Part shown: one piece after another, positions 1-9,475 of the stretch | Numbering within the stretch: position 1 is the first letter of the stretch | Layout of the letters: every line of letters starts with the position of its first letter | Assembly: GCA_027449905.1 (NCBI GenBank) | Contig: DAIDKT010000060.1 | Coordinates: 1-64,000 of the forward strand | From: Legionellales bacterium | Lineage (GTDB): Bacteria; Pseudomonadota; Gammaproteobacteria; Legionellales; Legionellaceae | DNA length: 64,000 nucleotides | Direction: 5' to 3' | Translations under genes and position numbers: made by a program | Notes under the pieces: generated by a model | Databases searched by the model: none | Told to the model about the DNA's origin: nothing | Seen by the model: the letters and a program-made list of their open reading frames with translations, nothing else

Positions 1-1
1 A

Positions 2-304
2 AAGCCTGGCTCAATCAAACCGCATACTAAGTTTGAAGCAGAAGTATACGTGTTATCTAAAGACGAAGGTGGGCGACATACGCCATTTTTCAATGGATAC
101 AGACCACAGTTCTACTTTAGAACGACAGACGTAACAGGAACGTGTGATTTACCATCTGGGGTAGAAATGGTGATGCCTGGAGACAACGTAAAGTTAGTTG
201 TTAATCTACATGCACCGATTGCGATGGATGAAGGTCTACGATTTGCTATACGAGAAGGTGGGCGCACGGTTGGTGCTGGTGTTGTTGCAAAGATTATTGA
301 GTGA
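2..304 (+). CDS. tuf: Elongation factor Tu, C-terminal 100 residues (gene cut by window edge)
   Basis: This is the 3' end of the EF-Tu gene, the GTPase that delivers aminoacyl-tRNA to the ribosome. The visible part is domain 3, with the conserved stretches [20 protein letters not shown] and VMPGDN and a C-terminus ending [14 protein letters not shown]. The reading frame is open from base 2 and stops with TGA at 302-304. It lies directly upstream of rpsJ, as tufA does at the end of the str operon in many proteobacteria, so str and S10 genes are probably read through together. Confidence 0.97.
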   Translation, partial: KPGSIKPHTKFEAEVYVLSKDEGGRHTPFFNGYRPQFYFRTTDVTGTCDLPSGVEMVMPGDNVKLVVNLHAPIAMDEGLRFAIREGGRTVGAGVVAKIIE

Positions 305-309
305 AAATA

Positions 310-627
310 ATGAGTACTAATCAGAATATTAAAATTCGTCTTAAATCGTTTGATCATAGAATGATTGATATGTCAACGCGTGAAATAGTTGAAACTGCAA
401 AGCGTACTGGTGCACAAATACGTGGACCAATACCATTGCCTATTAGAAAAGAAAAATTTTCTGTATTGATTTCTCCGCATGTGAATAAAGATGCGCAAGA
501 TCAGTATGAACTTCGTACCCACAAGCGACTAGTTGTAATTGTTAATCCAACTGAAAAGACAGTCGATGCTTTAATGAAATTAGATTTAGCAGCCGGTGTG
601 GATGTGCAAATCAGCTTAGATGATTAA
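310..627 (+). CDS. rpsJ: 30S ribosomal protein S10
   Basis: S10 is a 30S head protein and, as NusE, a transcription antitermination factor. The 105-aa product matches the family ([14 protein letters not shown] at the start, [20 protein letters not shown] in the middle). I chose ATG at 310. A GTG at 301 is also in frame and overlaps the tuf stop, but would add three residues not usual in the family. No strong Shine-Dalgarno is visible, so translation may be coupled to tuf, whose stop lies 5 nt upstream. It is the first gene of the S10 operon. Confidence 0.97.
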   Translation: MSTNQNIKIRLKSFDHRMIDMSTREIVETAKRTGAQIRGPIPLPIRKEKFSVLISPHVNKDAQDQYELRTHKRLVVIVNPTEKTVDALMKLDLAAGVDVQISLDD

Positions 628-660
628 GCAAAAACAAGATATTTAAGAGGTGTTAGAATG

Positions 661-1308
661 ATGATCGGGTTACTAGGTCGTAAAGTCGGCATGACACGTG
701 TGTTTACACCGGAAGGGATGTCCATCCCAGTTTCTGTTGTGGAAGTGCATCCCAATCGTGTTTCACAGCTAAAAGAAATTGGACGTGATGGTTACACTGC
801 AGTGCAGTTGACAGGTGGAACCAAAAAACCGAATCGCGTAAGTAAACCATTGGCAGGTCACTTTGCTAAAGCAGAGGTCGAAGCAGGTGACATGATGTGC
901 GAATTTCGAGTTGATTCGGTTGAAAACTACAAATGTGGCCAGGTGATAACAGCAAATGATGTGTTTACCGAAGGACAGTTTGTAGATGTTTCATCAATCA
1001 GTAAAGGTAAAGGATTTGCTGGAACAGTCAAACGCCATAATTTCAGAACGCAAGATGCAACACATGGTAATTCACGGTCACATCGAGTTCCAGGTTCAAT
1101 CGGACAAAATCAAACCCCTGGACGTGTATTCAAGGGCAAGAAAATGGCTGGACATATGGGTAATAGACGATGCACCGTACAAACATTGAAAGTTGTGCGT
1201 ATAGATGTTGAACGTAATTTACTCTTGATCAAAGGAGCTATTCCCGGTGCACCTGGGGCTCGGGTTGAAATCAAGCCTGCCGTTAAATCGAAACAAAGGG
1301 GCAAGTAA
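661..1308 (+). CDS. rplC: 50S ribosomal protein L3
   Basis: L3 binds 23S rRNA early in 50S assembly and reaches the peptidyl transferase centre. The 215-aa product shows the hallmark N-terminus [15 protein letters not shown], the segment [15 protein letters not shown], and the loop [20 protein letters not shown], where a conserved Gln is methylated in E. coli. Tandem ATGs occur at 658 and 661. Family alignment favours 661, while the AAGAGG at 645-650 would serve either. The stop overlaps the rplD start by one base. Confidence 0.97.
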   Translation: MIGLLGRKVGMTRVFTPEGMSIPVSVVEVHPNRVSQLKEIGRDGYTAVQLTGGTKKPNRVSKPLAGHFAKAEVEAGDMMCEFRVDSVENYKCGQVITANDVFTEGQFVDVSSISKGKGFAGTVKRHNFRTQDATHGNSRSHRVPGSIGQNQTPGRVFKGKKMAGHMGNRRCTVQTLKVVRIDVERNLLLIKGAIPGAPGARVEIKPAVKSKQRGK

Positions 1309-1913
1309 TGCAAGTTACAACAAAAGATACCAATAGTATCGTTACATTAGATCCAGCTATTTTCGAATGTGAGTATAATCAGGGCTTGGTGCATCAAGCC
1401 GTTACTACATTTATGAACAACGCCCGAAGTGGTAATAGTGCACAAAAAACCCGAGCAGAGGTTAGAGGCGGTGGAAAGAAACCCTGGAATCAAAAAGGTA
1501 CTGGGCGTGCTAGGGCCGGATCAATACGGAGCCCAATCTGGAGATCAGGTGGTGTTGTATTCGCAGCAAAAAAACGTGATTATTCGCAAAAGTTCAACAA
1601 AAAGATGTACAAAAGCGCTATGCGTAGTATAATCTCGCATCTCTGCCGATCAGAAAGACTAATCGTGCTGAGTGATTTCCAATGTTCAACATCTAAAACA
1701 AAAGATTTCATTCTGAAGATGAATGAGTTGAATTTAACGAATGCTTTAATTGTCATGAATGAAATCGGTGAGTTCGAATATCTCGCATCGCGCAATTTAA
1801 TTCAGTATGACGTATGTGATATAAACGCTTTAGATCCTGTTTCATTAATACGATATGAACAAATCGTGATGACTCAAGATGTCATTAAAAAATTAGAGGA
1901 GCAGCTAAAATGA
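1308..1913 (+). CDS. rplD: 50S ribosomal protein L4
   Basis: L4 is a 50S assembly protein lining the exit tunnel. In E. coli it also represses the S10 operon post-transcriptionally. The 201-aa product has the central basic extension ([20 protein letters not shown]) that threads into 23S rRNA. Start ATG 1308 overlaps the rplC TAA and the stop overlaps rplW (ATGA), so translation is coupled. The leader in which L4-mediated attenuation would act is not separable here, because rpsJ follows tuf with no leader. Confidence 0.97.
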   Translation: MQVTTKDTNSIVTLDPAIFECEYNQGLVHQAVTTFMNNARSGNSAQKTRAEVRGGGKKPWNQKGTGRARAGSIRSPIWRSGGVVFAAKKRDYSQKFNKKMYKSAMRSIISHLCRSERLIVLSDFQCSTSKTKDFILKMNELNLTNALIVMNEIGEFEYLASRNLIQYDVCDINALDPVSLIRYEQIVMTQDVIKKLEEQLK

Positions 1914-2206
1914 ATGCTGAAAAGTTGTTGATGGTACTAAGGGAGCCACATACCTCTGAGAAAGCAACTATTATTGCTGAAAAATATAAGCAGTACACGT
2001 TTAAGGTATTAAAAACTGCAACCAAACATGAGATTAAAAATGCAGTTGAATCGCTCTTTAACGTGAAGGTAGAAAAAGTATCACTAACAAATGTAAAGGG
2101 AAAACACAAACGTTTTAAACAAACAGCTGGAAAACGCAGCGATTGGAAAAAAGCATATGTGTCCCTTCATCCAGATTATGATATTGATCTCACAGTGACA
2201 GAATAA
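1910..2206 (+). CDS. rplW: 50S ribosomal protein L23
   Basis: L23 sits at the tunnel exit and is the docking site for trigger factor and SRP. The 98-aa protein has the family pattern [15 protein letters not shown] near the N-terminus and [18 protein letters not shown] in the flexible loop. It starts inside the rplD stop (ATGA, 1910-1913), which indicates translational coupling within the S10 operon. Confidence 0.96.
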   Translation: MNAEKLLMVLREPHTSEKATIIAEKYKQYTFKVLKTATKHEIKNAVESLFNVKVEKVSLTNVKGKHKRFKQTAGKRSDWKKAYVSLHPDYDIDLTVTE

Positions 2207-2218
2207 GGCAGAATCAAA

Positions 2219-3046
2219 ATGGCATTATTAATATCTAAACCAACTTCACCAGGTAAACGCGGCCAAATTCGCGTGGTTCACCACCATATACACAAAGGTA
2301 AACCACATGCTGCGCTGACAGAGAAACTCAATAAAACCGGTGGACGTAACAATAATGGTCGCATTACGGTTAGACATATTGGAGGCGGTAGTCGCTGTCA
2401 ATATAGACTGATTGATTTCAAGCGTAATAAAGATGGGGTTCCAGCAAAAGTAGAACGAATTGAGTATGATCCTAATAGAACCGCACTGATTGCGCTGATT
2501 GTATATCAAGATGGACAAAGAAGTTATATTATCGCACCATCTGGTTTAGAAAAAGGACATACGGTTATCAGTGCCGACAGCTCATCTATTAATATCGGAA
2601 ATTGCTTGCCACTTAAAAATATACCTTTGGGTACAACAATACATTGTGTTGAACTCAAACCAGGCAAAGGAGCACAAATGCTTCGAAGTGCTGGTTGTAG
2701 CGGACAGATTGTAGCTAAGGAAGGTTCATATGCAACGCTGAAACTCCGATCTGGTGAAATGAGAAAAGTTTTATTGGCTTGTCGAGCTGTTATTGGTGAA
2801 GTAAGTAACAGTGAACATAGCCTTGAGGTTTTAGGTAAAGCAGGAGCAACTCGTTGGAGAGGGGTTAGACCCACTGTCCGAGGCGTTGCCATGAACCCAG
2901 TTGACCATCCACATGGTGGTGGTGAAGGGAAAACTTCTGCAGGTAGACACCCTGTGTCACCCTGGGGTACTCCAACTAAGGGGTACAAAACAAGAAGCAA
3001 CAAACGAACTGACAAATTTATAGTCAGAAGTCGTAAGAAAAAATAA
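2219..3046 (+). CDS. rplB: 50S ribosomal protein L2
   Basis: L2 is one of the largest 50S proteins and is needed for subunit association and peptidyl transfer. The 275-aa product is standard length and carries the diagnostic C-terminal motif [21 protein letters not shown] containing the catalytically implicated His, plus the basic tail [10 protein letters not shown]. It lies 12 nt after rplW. A 188-aa reading frame on the opposite strand is a shadow of this gene. Confidence 0.98.
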   Translation: MALLISKPTSPGKRGQIRVVHHHIHKGKPHAALTEKLNKTGGRNNNGRITVRHIGGGSRCQYRLIDFKRNKDGVPAKVERIEYDPNRTALIALIVYQDGQRSYIIAPSGLEKGHTVISADSSSINIGNCLPLKNIPLGTTIHCVELKPGKGAQMLRSAGCSGQIVAKEGSYATLKLRSGEMRKVLLACRAVIGEVSNSEHSLEVLGKAGATRWRGVRPTVRGVAMNPVDHPHGGGEGKTSAGRHPVSPWGTPTKGYKTRSNKRTDKFIVRSRKKK

Positions 3047-3062
3047 CTGAGAGGAAAATATA

Positions 3063-3341
3063 GTGGCTCGTTCAATACGAAAAGGACCATTTGTCGATCT
3101 TCATCTGCTAAATAAGGTAGAGGTAACGCTTACGACAAAGTCCAAGAAACCAATTAAAACATGGTCTAGAAGGTCGACAATTATACCAGATATGATCGGG
3201 CTAACTATAGCAGTTCATAATGGTAAAGATCATATACCTGTATACATCACAGACAATATGGTCGGTCACAAATTGGGTGAGTTTGCTATGACTCGTACGT
3301 TCAAGGGCCATTCTGGCGACAGAAAAGCCAAAGGTAAGTAA
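3063..3341 (+). CDS. rpsS: 30S ribosomal protein S19
   Basis: S19 forms a complex with S13 in the 30S head. The 92-aa protein begins [16 protein letters not shown] and contains the conserved [20 protein letters not shown] and [16 protein letters not shown] segments. The start is GTG at 3063, preceded by GAGAGGAAAA (3050-3059), a good Shine-Dalgarno. It follows rplB by 16 nt. Confidence 0.97.
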   Translation: MARSIRKGPFVDLHLLNKVEVTLTTKSKKPIKTWSRRSTIIPDMIGLTIAVHNGKDHIPVYITDNMVGHKLGEFAMTRTFKGHSGDRKAKGK

Positions 3342-3350
3342 GAGGCAATG

Positions 3351-3686
3351 ATGGAAGTTACAGCAAGTTTGAAAAACGCGCGTTTATCGGCTCAGAAAGG
3401 CAGGTTGGTCGCAGATTTAGTTAGAAATATGAATGTTTCTGGAGCGTTAGATATATTACGCTTTACACAGAAAAAAGGAGCCGGACTAATTCTTAAAGTA
3501 TTAGAATCAGCTATTGCCAATGCCGAAAATAATAATGGTGTCGATATTGATGAGCTTACAATCAGTTCTGTATTTGTTGATGAAGCCGCAACACTAAAGC
3601 GAATTAGTCCTAGAGCTAAGGGTAGAGCAAATCGAATTTCGAAACGAAATTGCCATATCACCATTAAGGTATCTGACGGGGAGTAA
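3351..3686 (+). CDS. rplV: 50S ribosomal protein L22
   Basis: L22 lines the narrow part of the exit tunnel through its beta-hairpin, which is where macrolide resistance changes map. The 111-aa product has [16 protein letters not shown] at the N-terminus and the hairpin region ending [20 protein letters not shown]. Tandem ATGs lie at 3348 and 3351. The AGAGG at 3341-3345 is better spaced for 3351, and the family starts Met-Glu as here. It overlaps the first of the tandem rpsC start codons. Confidence 0.96.
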   Translation: MEVTASLKNARLSAQKGRLVADLVRNMNVSGALDILRFTQKKGAGLILKVLESAIANAENNNGVDIDELTISSVFVDEAATLKRISPRAKGRANRISKRNCHITIKVSDGE

Positions 3687-3688
3687 TG

Positions 3689-4345
3689 ATGGGACAAAAA
3701 GTAAATCCGATTGGAATTCGATTGGGAATCAACAAAGAGTGTAACTCAAACTGGTTTGCAACAAATAGCTATGCTGACTTGTTAAACCAAGATATCAATC
3801 TCCGTAAGGACTTAAAAAAGAAGTTAATGTCCGCTGCCATCAGTCGTATACAGATTGCCAGACCTGCAAATAACGCAGTAGTTACCATATATTCTGCAAG
3901 ACCAGGTGTATTAATTGGTAAAAAGGGCGGAGGAATTGAGGGACTACGTTCCGAGATTGCAGCTAAATTAGGAGTTCCGGTTCACTTAAACATTGAAGAA
4001 ATACGTAAGCCTGATCTAGATGCTACCTTAGTTGCAGAAAGTATTGCACAACAATTAGAGCAACGAGTTATGTTTAGACGTGCGATGAAAAGAGCTGTTA
4101 CAACAGCCATGAAATCAGGCGCGAAAGGAATTAAAATTTGTGTAAGTGGACGACTAGGCGGTGCGGAAATAGCTCGAAGTGAATGGTATAGAGAAGGACG
4201 TGTTCCTTTGCATACTTTTCGTGCTGACATTGATTATGGAACAGCCGAATCTAAAACAACCTATGGCATAATCGGGGTTAAAGTTTGGATTTTTAAAGGC
4301 GAAAGTGTTACTCAAAAAAAACGTAGCACAGAAACCAGTAAGTGA
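3689..4345 (+). CDS. rpsC: 30S ribosomal protein S3
   Basis: S3 guards the mRNA entry channel and has RNA helicase activity together with S4 and S5. The 218-aa protein starts [14 protein letters not shown], contains a type-II KH domain with [15 protein letters not shown] (roughly residues 72-86), and a C-terminal domain with [21 protein letters not shown]. ATGs occur at 3686 and 3689. I used 3689 because the family begins MGQK and GGGGAG (3678-3683) is well placed for it. Confidence 0.97.
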   Translation: MGQKVNPIGIRLGINKECNSNWFATNSYADLLNQDINLRKDLKKKLMSAAISRIQIARPANNAVVTIYSARPGVLIGKKGGGIEGLRSEIAAKLGVPVHLNIEEIRKPDLDATLVAESIAQQLEQRVMFRRAMKRAVTTAMKSGAKGIKICVSGRLGGAEIARSEWYREGRVPLHTFRADIDYGTAESKTTYGIIGVKVWIFKGESVTQKKRSTETSK

Positions 4346-4361
4346 GTGAGGAATATCGATT

Positions 4362-4775
4362 ATGATGCAGCCTAAACGAACAAAATTTCGAAAACAAATG
4401 AAAGGAAGAAACCGTGGTCTTGCACTTCGGGGATCAAAAATTAGTTTTGGAGAATTCGGATTAAAAGCGCTGGAAAGAGGACGACTAACTGCCAGACAAA
4501 TTGAAGCGGCAAGACGAGCCATGACCCGCCATATCAAACGTGGAGGGAAAATATGGATTCGCGTTTTCCCTGATAAACCAATTACTCAAAAACCACTTGA
4601 GGTCAGACAAGGGAAGGGTAAAGGTAACGTTGAATATTGGGTCGCGCAGATTCAACCTGGTAAAGTGTTGTTCGAAATGGAAGGGGTTACCAGGGAATTA
4701 GCTGTTGAAGCATTTAATTTAGCCAAAGCAAAGCTCCCTTTTAAAGTAATATTTGAAGAGCGAAAGGTGATGTAA
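4362..4775 (+). CDS. rplP: 50S ribosomal protein L16
   Basis: L16 organises the A-site region of the 50S subunit. The 137-aa product has [16 protein letters not shown] at the start and [18 protein letters not shown] in the middle. Of the tandem ATGs at 4362 and 4365, the first reproduces the family pattern Met-x-Gln-Pro-Lys. The stop overlaps the rpmC start (TAATG). Confidence 0.97.
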   Translation: MMQPKRTKFRKQMKGRNRGLALRGSKISFGEFGLKALERGRLTARQIEAARRAMTRHIKRGGKIWIRVFPDKPITQKPLEVRQGKGKGNVEYWVAQIQPGKVLFEMEGVTRELAVEAFNLAKAKLPFKVIFEERKVM

Positions 4776-4978
4776 TGAATAATATAGATAGCCTAAAGCA
4801 GATGACAGATGAAGAACTACAAAATGAGTTAATGAATTTGCGTAAGCAGCAATTTACCATGCGCATGAAAAAAGCGACTGGAACATTGGATAAAACACAT
4901 TTTGTCAAGCAAGTGCGAAAAAGAATAGCACAAGTAAAGACACTGATGACTGAAAAGGCGGTTTGCCATGAAGAGTGA
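4775..4978 (+). CDS. rpmC: 50S ribosomal protein L29
   Basis: L29 is a small helical protein next to L23 at the tunnel exit. The 67-aa product has the two-helix pattern [24 protein letters not shown] followed by [12 protein letters not shown]. It is coupled to rplP by a 1-nt overlap and overlaps rpsQ by 11 nt at its 3' end. Confidence 0.95.
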   Translation: MNNIDSLKQMTDEELQNELMNLRKQQFTMRMKKATGTLDKTHFVKQVRKRIAQVKTLMTEKAVCHEE

Positions 4979-5216
4979 AAACAAAGCAAGAACAGAAATA
5001 GGCAAAGTAGTTAGTGATAAAATGCAGAAAACAATTGTTGTCGTTGTGGAGCGAACAGTAAAACATCCCAAATATGGAAAAATATTGAGACGTAGAACTA
5101 AATTACATGCCCATGATGAAAATCAAATTTGTAAAATAGGTAATATAGTTAAAATTCAAGAATCTAGACCTATATCAAAAATGAAAAGTTGGGTTCTCGT
5201 TGAAGTGATTTCCTAA
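4968..5216 (+). CDS. rpsQ: 30S ribosomal protein S17
   Basis: S17 is a primary 16S-binding OB-fold protein. The 82-aa product has [18 protein letters not shown] and the segment [19 protein letters not shown] typical of the family. It is the last gene of the S10 operon in E. coli, and here too a hairpin and a promoter follow it. The start lies 11 nt inside rpmC. Confidence 0.96.
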   Translation: MKSENKARTEIGKVVSDKMQKTIVVVVERTVKHPKYGKILRRRTKLHAHDENQICKIGNIVKIQESRPISKMKSWVLVEVIS

Positions 5217-5221
5217 GAACC

Positions 5222-5250
5222 TTTTAAAATATAGAAAGGGCTGGTATAAT
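5222..5250 (+). promoter_or_regulatory. Candidate spc operon promoter
   Basis: An extended -10 element TGGTATAAT (TATAAT at 5245-5250) lies 42 bp before rplN, with a poor -35 (TTTTAA, 5222-5227) at 17-bp spacing. In E. coli the spc promoter sits at this same boundary between rpsQ and rplN. The perfect -10 plus upstream TG can compensate for a weak -35. Confidence 0.55.
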
Positions 5251-5263
5251 CAGCAGCCTTTTT
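5234..5263 (+). terminator. Hairpin at the S10/spc operon boundary
   Basis: A 10-bp stem (5234-5243 with 5254-5263, including two G-U pairs) encloses a 10-nt loop just after rpsQ. The 3' arm ends in a run of T (5259-5263). It resembles a weak intrinsic terminator or attenuator closing the S10 operon. The loop contains the -10 box of the candidate spc promoter, so the same DNA may end one transcript and start another. The function is inferred from position and shape. Confidence 0.45.
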
Positions 5264-5291
5264 CTGGTTATGCTTGGAACTGGAGAACAAA

Positions 5292-5657
5292 ATGATTCAA
5301 ATGCAGACTGTATTAGAAGTCGCAGATAACAGTGGTGCACGTAAAGTTATGTGTATCAAGGTATTAGGTGGCTCCCATAGACGCTACGCGCGTGTTGGAG
5401 ATGTTATAAAAGTAAGTATTAAAGATGCTATACCACGCAGCAAAGTAAAAAAAGGTGCTGTCATGAACGCAGTTGTAGTTAGAACAGCGCAAGGTGTACG
5501 ACGAGACGATGGATCATTAATTCGATTTGATGGCAACGCAGCTGTTTTATTGAACAATCAGTATGAACCGATTGGTACTCGTATTTTCGGTCCAGTAACA
5601 CGTGAGCTTAGAGAAAGGTTTATGAAAATTATTTCTCTTGCCGCTGAAGTATTGTAG
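5292..5657 (+). CDS. rplN: 50S ribosomal protein L14
   Basis: L14 lies at the subunit interface and, with L19, forms bridges to 16S rRNA. The 121-aa product starts [28 protein letters not shown], which is diagnostic. An in-frame ATG at 5274 would add six residues. The GGAG at 5282-5285 and the family start both support 5292. It is the first gene of the spc operon. Confidence 0.97.
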   Translation: MIQMQTVLEVADNSGARKVMCIKVLGGSHRRYARVGDVIKVSIKDAIPRSKVKKGAVMNAVVVRTAQGVRRDDGSLIRFDGNAAVLLNNQYEPIGTRIFGPVTRELRERFMKIISLAAEVL

Positions 5658-5669
5658 AAAGGATAAAAC

Positions 5670-5996
5670 ATGAAGCGTATTAAGCAGAATGACACCGTGA
5701 TCGTGACAACCGGTAAAAGTAAGAACCACACGGGTAAAGTAACCCGTGTTCTAGATGACAAAGTGTGGGTGGAAGGTGCAAACATCATAAAGAAACATGT
5801 TAAGCCAAATCCACAACTGGACCAAAAGGGCGGTATTGTATCGAAAGAAGCACCTATTCACGTATCTAATGTCGCTTTGTACAATACAGCAACTGGTAAA
5901 CCGGATCGTGTTGGGTTCCGACAAATCGAAAAAGAAGGAAAGACTTACAAAGTTCGCTATTTTAAGTCTAATAATGAACAGATTGATCTTGTCTAA
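5670..5996 (+). CDS. rplX: 50S ribosomal protein L24
   Basis: L24 is an assembly-initiating 50S protein with a KOW domain. The 108-aa product shows the KOW signature [19 protein letters not shown] at residues 9-27 and [17 protein letters not shown] Shine-Dalgarno AAAGGA (5657-5662) precedes the start, 12 nt after rplN. Confidence 0.96.
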   Translation: MKRIKQNDTVIVTTGKSKNHTGKVTRVLDDKVWVEGANIIKKHVKPNPQLDQKGGIVSKEAPIHVSNVALYNTATGKPDRVGFRQIEKEGKTYKVRYFKSNNEQIDLV

Positions 5997-6009
5997 TTAG
6001 GTGATTGAA

Positions 6010-6555
6010 ATGGCTAGACTAAAAAAAGTATATAAAGATAATATTGTCAAAATGATGATGGAAAAATTTGGTTACAAGAGCGTGATGCAAGTACCTAAGA
6101 TTTTAAAAATTACATTGAATATGGGTGTTGGTGAAGCAGTAGGCGATAAAAAAGTAATGAATGCTGCTCTGGATGATATGACCCGTATATCAGGCCAAAA
6201 ACCAATCGTTACTTTAGCAAAAAAATCCTTGGCTAGTTTCAAAATTCGTGATGGTTGGCCAATTGGCTGTAAAGTGACACTGAGAAGTGACCGGATGTAT
6301 GAGTTTCTAGATAGACTTATTACGATAACCTTACCACGGGTTAGAGACTTTCGAGGCTTGAACCCAAGATCGTTTGATGGAACTGGAAATTATAGTTTAG
6401 GTATACATGAGCAAATTGTCTTTCCTGAAATAGATTTTGACAAAATTGATGTTATTCGTGGTCTGGACATCTGTATCACAACCAGCGCGAAAACAAACGA
6501 AGAAGCGAAAGCTTTGCTGGGAGCATTTAACCTCCCTTTAAAAGATAGAAACTAA
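6010..6555 (+). CDS. rplE: 50S ribosomal protein L5
   Basis: L5 binds 5S rRNA and contacts P-site tRNA. The 181-aa product has the family motifs [16 protein letters not shown] and [16 protein letters not shown]. The in-frame GTG at 6001 is possible, but ATG 6010 with TAGGTG (5998-6003) upstream gives the standard N-terminus MARLKKVY. Confidence 0.96.
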   Translation: MARLKKVYKDNIVKMMMEKFGYKSVMQVPKILKITLNMGVGEAVGDKKVMNAALDDMTRISGQKPIVTLAKKSLASFKIRDGWPIGCKVTLRSDRMYEFLDRLITITLPRVRDFRGLNPRSFDGTGNYSLGIHEQIVFPEIDFDKIDVIRGLDICITTSAKTNEEAKALLGAFNLPLKDRN

Positions 6556-6568
6556 CAAGGGTATTATT

Positions 6569-6871
6569 GTGGCTAAAAAATCAATTCGTGAACGAGAAAA
6601 AAAGAAAGCAATTCTTGTTGAAAAATACAGACCCAGAAGATTAGAACTAAAAAAGATAATCAAATCTTCCACCGATTTTGAAACAATAATGGATGCACAA
6701 AGTAAATTAGCTAAATTGCCGATTAATTCCGTGCCCGCAAGACATAGCACTCGTTGCCGCCAATGCTCGCGCGCGCATGCTGTATACAGAAAATTTGGCT
6801 TATGCCGGATATGTTTACGACAGCAGTTGATGTCAGGAAACGTAACTGGTGGTAGAAAATCTAGCTGGTAA
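6569..6871 (+). CDS. rpsN: 30S ribosomal protein S14, full length with a zinc ribbon
   Basis: S14 is a late-binding 30S head protein. The 100-aa product has the length of the long proteobacterial form, including the helical insertion (residues 20-55). Its C-terminal half nevertheless has four cysteines at 63, 66, 79 and 82 in a CxxC-x12-CxxC arrangement, with [10 protein letters not shown] as in the short zinc-binding form. Long-form S14 in E. coli-like bacteria lacks this complete set. The start is GTG 6569 with AAGG upstream. It stands in the normal spc position between rplE and rpsH. Confidence 0.95.
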   Translation: MAKKSIREREKKKAILVEKYRPRRLELKKIIKSSTDFETIMDAQSKLAKLPINSVPARHSTRCRQCSRAHAVYRKFGLCRICLRQQLMSGNVTGGRKSSW

Positions 6872-6999
6872 ATTTGATTGAAATGTTAATAGCGCAGTAA
6901 AAAGTTGGAACCAATACCAAAATATACAACCTTGACAATCAGGGAAATATTTCAACAAACTACTGAATCTTAACTTGAACTTTATTTAGGAGAACGACT
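6872..6999. other. Enlarged rpsN-rpsH spacer
   Basis: In the E. coli spc operon these genes are only tens of bases apart, but here 128 bp separate them. A consensus -35 (TTGACA, 6932-6937) is present, but I see no convincing -10 at 16-18 bp. The rpsH Shine-Dalgarno TAGGAGA (6987-6993) closes the gap. In E. coli, S8 represses the operon by binding around the rplE start, and I did not identify an equivalent here. Confidence 0.4.
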
Positions 7000-7395
7000 G
7001 TGACAATGCAAGATCCAGTTGCTGATATGTTAACAAGAATTCGTAATGGCCAACAAGCCAAGCATGAACAAGTAAAATTGTCTTCATCACTTTTGAAAGT
7101 GGAAATTGCAAAGGTGCTTAAAGAGGAAGGTTATATACAAGACTTTGTTGTCGAAACACTTGAAAACAACAGGAAAATAATGACCATAGGTTTGAAATAT
7201 TTTCAAGGCAAACCAGTTATTGCCCGTATTTTACGTATCAGCAGACCGGGACTTCGAGTTTATAAATCAGTTAAGGATTTGTTTGCTGTACCGGGTTTTG
7301 GTATTTCCATTTTGTCCACATCAAAAGGTGTTATGACAAATAATGCAGCAAAAAAAATGAACATCGGTGGTGAAGTCATTTGTGAAGTGGCTTAA
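7000..7395 (+). CDS. rpsH: 30S ribosomal protein S8
   Basis: S8 is a primary 16S-binding protein and the autogenous repressor of the spc operon in E. coli. The 131-aa product has MQDPVADMLTRIRNGQ at the start and the C-terminal motif VPGFGISILSTSKGVMTNNAA. The start is GTG 7000, preceded by TAGGAGA at a good distance. Confidence 0.97.
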   Translation: MTMQDPVADMLTRIRNGQQAKHEQVKLSSSLLKVEIAKVLKEEGYIQDFVVETLENNRKIMTIGLKYFQGKPVIARILRISRPGLRVYKSVKDLFAVPGFGISILSTSKGVMTNNAAKKMNIGGEVICEVA

Positions 7396-7415
7396 TTTAG
7401 AAATCGAGGAATATT

Positions 7416-7958
7416 ATGTCAAGAGTAGCTAAAGCTCATATAACCCTTCCAAAGAACGTTGAGTTTTCATTTAATGTCGGTGTTATAACGATAAAAGGAC
7501 CAAAGGGGACTTTAACTCAGCATTGTAATAAGTTGGTGAGCATAACAAAGTCAGATACCAATGAAAGTGAGTTGCACTTTAAACCAGCAGCCAATGATCC
7601 ACACGCTTGGGCCCAAGCCGGGACAGCAAGAGCTTTGGTTAATAATATGATTCATGGAGTAACAACTGGTTTTCAGCTGACGCTAGAACTTGTTGGTGTT
7701 GGTTATCGTGCTCAAGCCAAACCAGACAGCTTAACTTTGTCGCTTGGCTTCTCGCATCCGGTGGAATATAAACTGCCTTCTGATGTAACAGCAGAAACAC
7801 CAACTAACACATCAATTATATTAAAAAGTATCGATAAACAACGCTTAGGCCAAATTGCTTCGGAGATTCGATCATACCGCTCCCCTGAACCATATAAAGG
7901 GAAAGGTGTCAGATATGCCGGAGAAGTTATTGTTATTAAAGAAGCCAAAAAGAAATAG
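7416..7958 (+). CDS. rplF: 50S ribosomal protein L6
   Basis: L6 lies near the GTPase-associated centre. The 180-aa product shows two homologous half-domains and the signature around 150-160, [14 protein letters not shown]. It is 20 nt downstream of rpsH. Confidence 0.96.
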   Translation: MSRVAKAHITLPKNVEFSFNVGVITIKGPKGTLTQHCNKLVSITKSDTNESELHFKPAANDPHAWAQAGTARALVNNMIHGVTTGFQLTLELVGVGYRAQAKPDSLTLSLGFSHPVEYKLPSDVTAETPTNTSIILKSIDKQRLGQIASEIRSYRSPEPYKGKGVRYAGEVIVIKEAKKK

Positions 7959-7968
7959 GGTATTTATA

Positions 7969-8331
7969 ATGAATAAAGATATTGCACGTAAAAGAAGAGC
8001 GCGTAAGGTCAAAGCAGTTATACATGGATCAAAATCAAACAGACCCCGTCTGGTTGTGCACCGTTCTGGTACGCATATATACTCCCAAATTGTACAAGTA
8101 GGAGAAAATGGTGATCTGGTTATTGCATCAGCATCGACATTAGACAGAGAACTGAAGGGAACATTAAGTGGAAATAAAGTCCAGCAAGCAGCAGCTGTTG
8201 GAAAGTTAATAGCTAAACGAGCCCAAGAAAAAAACATTATAGATGTCGCTTTTGATCGAGCTGGATATAAATATCACGGTCGAGTTAAAGCATTGGCTGA
8301 AGCCGCACGTGAAGGTGGTATGAATTTTTAA
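7969..8331 (+). CDS. rplR: 50S ribosomal protein L18
   Basis: L18 binds 5S rRNA with L5 and L25. The 120-aa product starts [20 protein letters not shown] and ends with the family motif [23 protein letters not shown]. The open frame extends upstream into rplF, but the ATG at 7969, 10 nt after rplF, gives the normal length. Confidence 0.95.
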   Translation: MNKDIARKRRARKVKAVIHGSKSNRPRLVVHRSGTHIYSQIVQVGENGDLVIASASTLDRELKGTLSGNKVQQAAAVGKLIAKRAQEKNIIDVAFDRAGYKYHGRVKALAEAAREGGMNF

Positions 8332-8340
8332 GGAACAGTT

Positions 8341-8850
8341 ATGGCAATTGAAGAAAATAAGACAGAAGGCTACCAAGAAAAGCTTGTGTCTGTTACGCGA
8401 ACAGCAAAAGTTGTAAAAGGTGGGAGAGTTTTTGGCTTTGCAGTCCTGGTTGTAATAGGAGATGGCAGAGGTAAAGTTGGATATGGTCGAGGTAAAGCAC
8501 GCGAAGTACCTGTTGCAATTCAGAAAGCCATGGAACAGGCTCGTAAGAATATGGTTTATATACCGTTGGCTGGTTCAACCATATACCACGAAATAACCTG
8601 GGACTTTGGTGCATCTAAAGTCTTTATGAAACCAGCAAGTGAAGGTACGGGAATTATTGCAGGCGGAGCAATGAGAGCGGTTCTTGAAGTTCTCGGTGTT
8701 CACAATATTCTAGCTAAGAGTATAGGATCAACTAATCCAAGTAACATCGTTCGAGCAACCATTGGAGCACTAACAAACATTGGTACACCAGATTATGTTG
8801 CTGCTAAACGTGGAAAAACAGTGTCTCAATTGATGGCAGAACAATCATGA
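8341..8850 (+). CDS. rpsE: 30S ribosomal protein S5
   Basis: S5 takes part in decoding accuracy and mRNA unwinding at the entry channel. The 169-aa product has the double-stranded RNA-binding-like N-domain with [20 protein letters not shown] and the signature [20 protein letters not shown]. Its stop overlaps the rpmD ATG (8847-8850). Confidence 0.97.
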   Translation: MAIEENKTEGYQEKLVSVTRTAKVVKGGRVFGFAVLVVIGDGRGKVGYGRGKAREVPVAIQKAMEQARKNMVYIPLAGSTIYHEITWDFGASKVFMKPASEGTGIIAGGAMRAVLEVLGVHNILAKSIGSTNPSNIVRATIGALTNIGTPDYVAAKRGKTVSQLMAEQS

Positions 8851-9041
8851 AATCAGAAACCACAACAATGAAAATCAAGTTGGTTAAAAGTTTGATAGGA
8901 CGTTTACCTAAACACAAGGCAATAGCCAAACAACTTGGGTTACGTAAATTAAATTCAACAGTCGAGCATCACGATAACCCCTCGGTACGAGGTCTTATAA
9001 ATGCTATAGATTATCTCGTTCAAGTAGAGGAGTCAGTATAA
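8847..9041 (+). CDS. rpmD: 50S ribosomal protein L30
   Basis: L30 is a small 50S protein. The 64-aa frame contains the family core [20 protein letters not shown] and ends VQVEESV. Starting at 8847 couples it to rpsE by an ATGA overlap. A second ATG at 8868 would give the more usual 57 residues, and which is used cannot be decided here. The stop overlaps the rplO start. Confidence 0.92.
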   Translation: MKSETTTMKIKLVKSLIGRLPKHKAIAKQLGLRKLNSTVEHHDNPSVRGLINAIDYLVQVEESV

Positions 9042-9475
9042 TGAAACTAAATACACTGTCACCTGATGTTGGTTCAAAGCATAGTCCACGACGTCTAGGA
9101 AGAGGAATTGGTTCCGGTCTCGGTAAAACGAGTGGTAAAGGCCATAAAGGTCAAAAAGCTCGTGCTGGTGGCTATCACAAAATTAACTTTGAAGGCGGTC
9201 AAATGCCTATTCAAAGGCGTTTGCCTAAAATGGGTTTCAAATCCAGGGTAGGAAGAACAGTCGATCAAATCACATTGTCTGAGTTACAAAAGCTAAATCT
9301 TCCTATTATTGATATAGAAGCTTTAAAGGATTCTGGCCTGATCAACAAAAATATATTATCAGTGAAAGTAATTTTATCAGGCGAAATTAACTCAGCGATC
9401 CAGCTCAAGGGCTTACGTGTTAGTAAAGGTGCAAAACTTGCAATTGAAAATCAAGGCGGAAGTGTCCAAGAGTGA
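9041..9475 (+). CDS. rplO: 50S ribosomal protein L15
   Basis: L15 is a late-assembly 50S protein with a long basic N-terminal extension, seen here as [20 protein letters not shown]. The 144-aa product is of usual length. AGAGGAG at 9027-9033 is a good Shine-Dalgarno for the ATG at 9041. The 3' end overlaps secY by 4 nt. Confidence 0.96.
   Translation: MKLNTLSPDVGSKHSPRRLGRGIGSGLGKTSGKGHKGQKARAGGYHKINFEGGQMPIQRRLPKMGFKSRVGRTVDQITLSELQKLNLPIIDIEALKDSGLINKNILSVKVILSGEINSAIQLKGLRVSKGAKLAIENQGGSVQE

Noticed and set aside
2524-3090. 188-codon minus-strand frame opposite rplB and the start of rpsS
   Set aside because: It is fully antisense to a certain L2 gene, has no recognisable motif, and its length reflects codon bias of rplB.
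6932-6960. Promoter before rpsH using TTGACA at 6932
   Set aside because: No -10-like hexamer at 16-18 bp spacing; kept only as a remark on the spacer.
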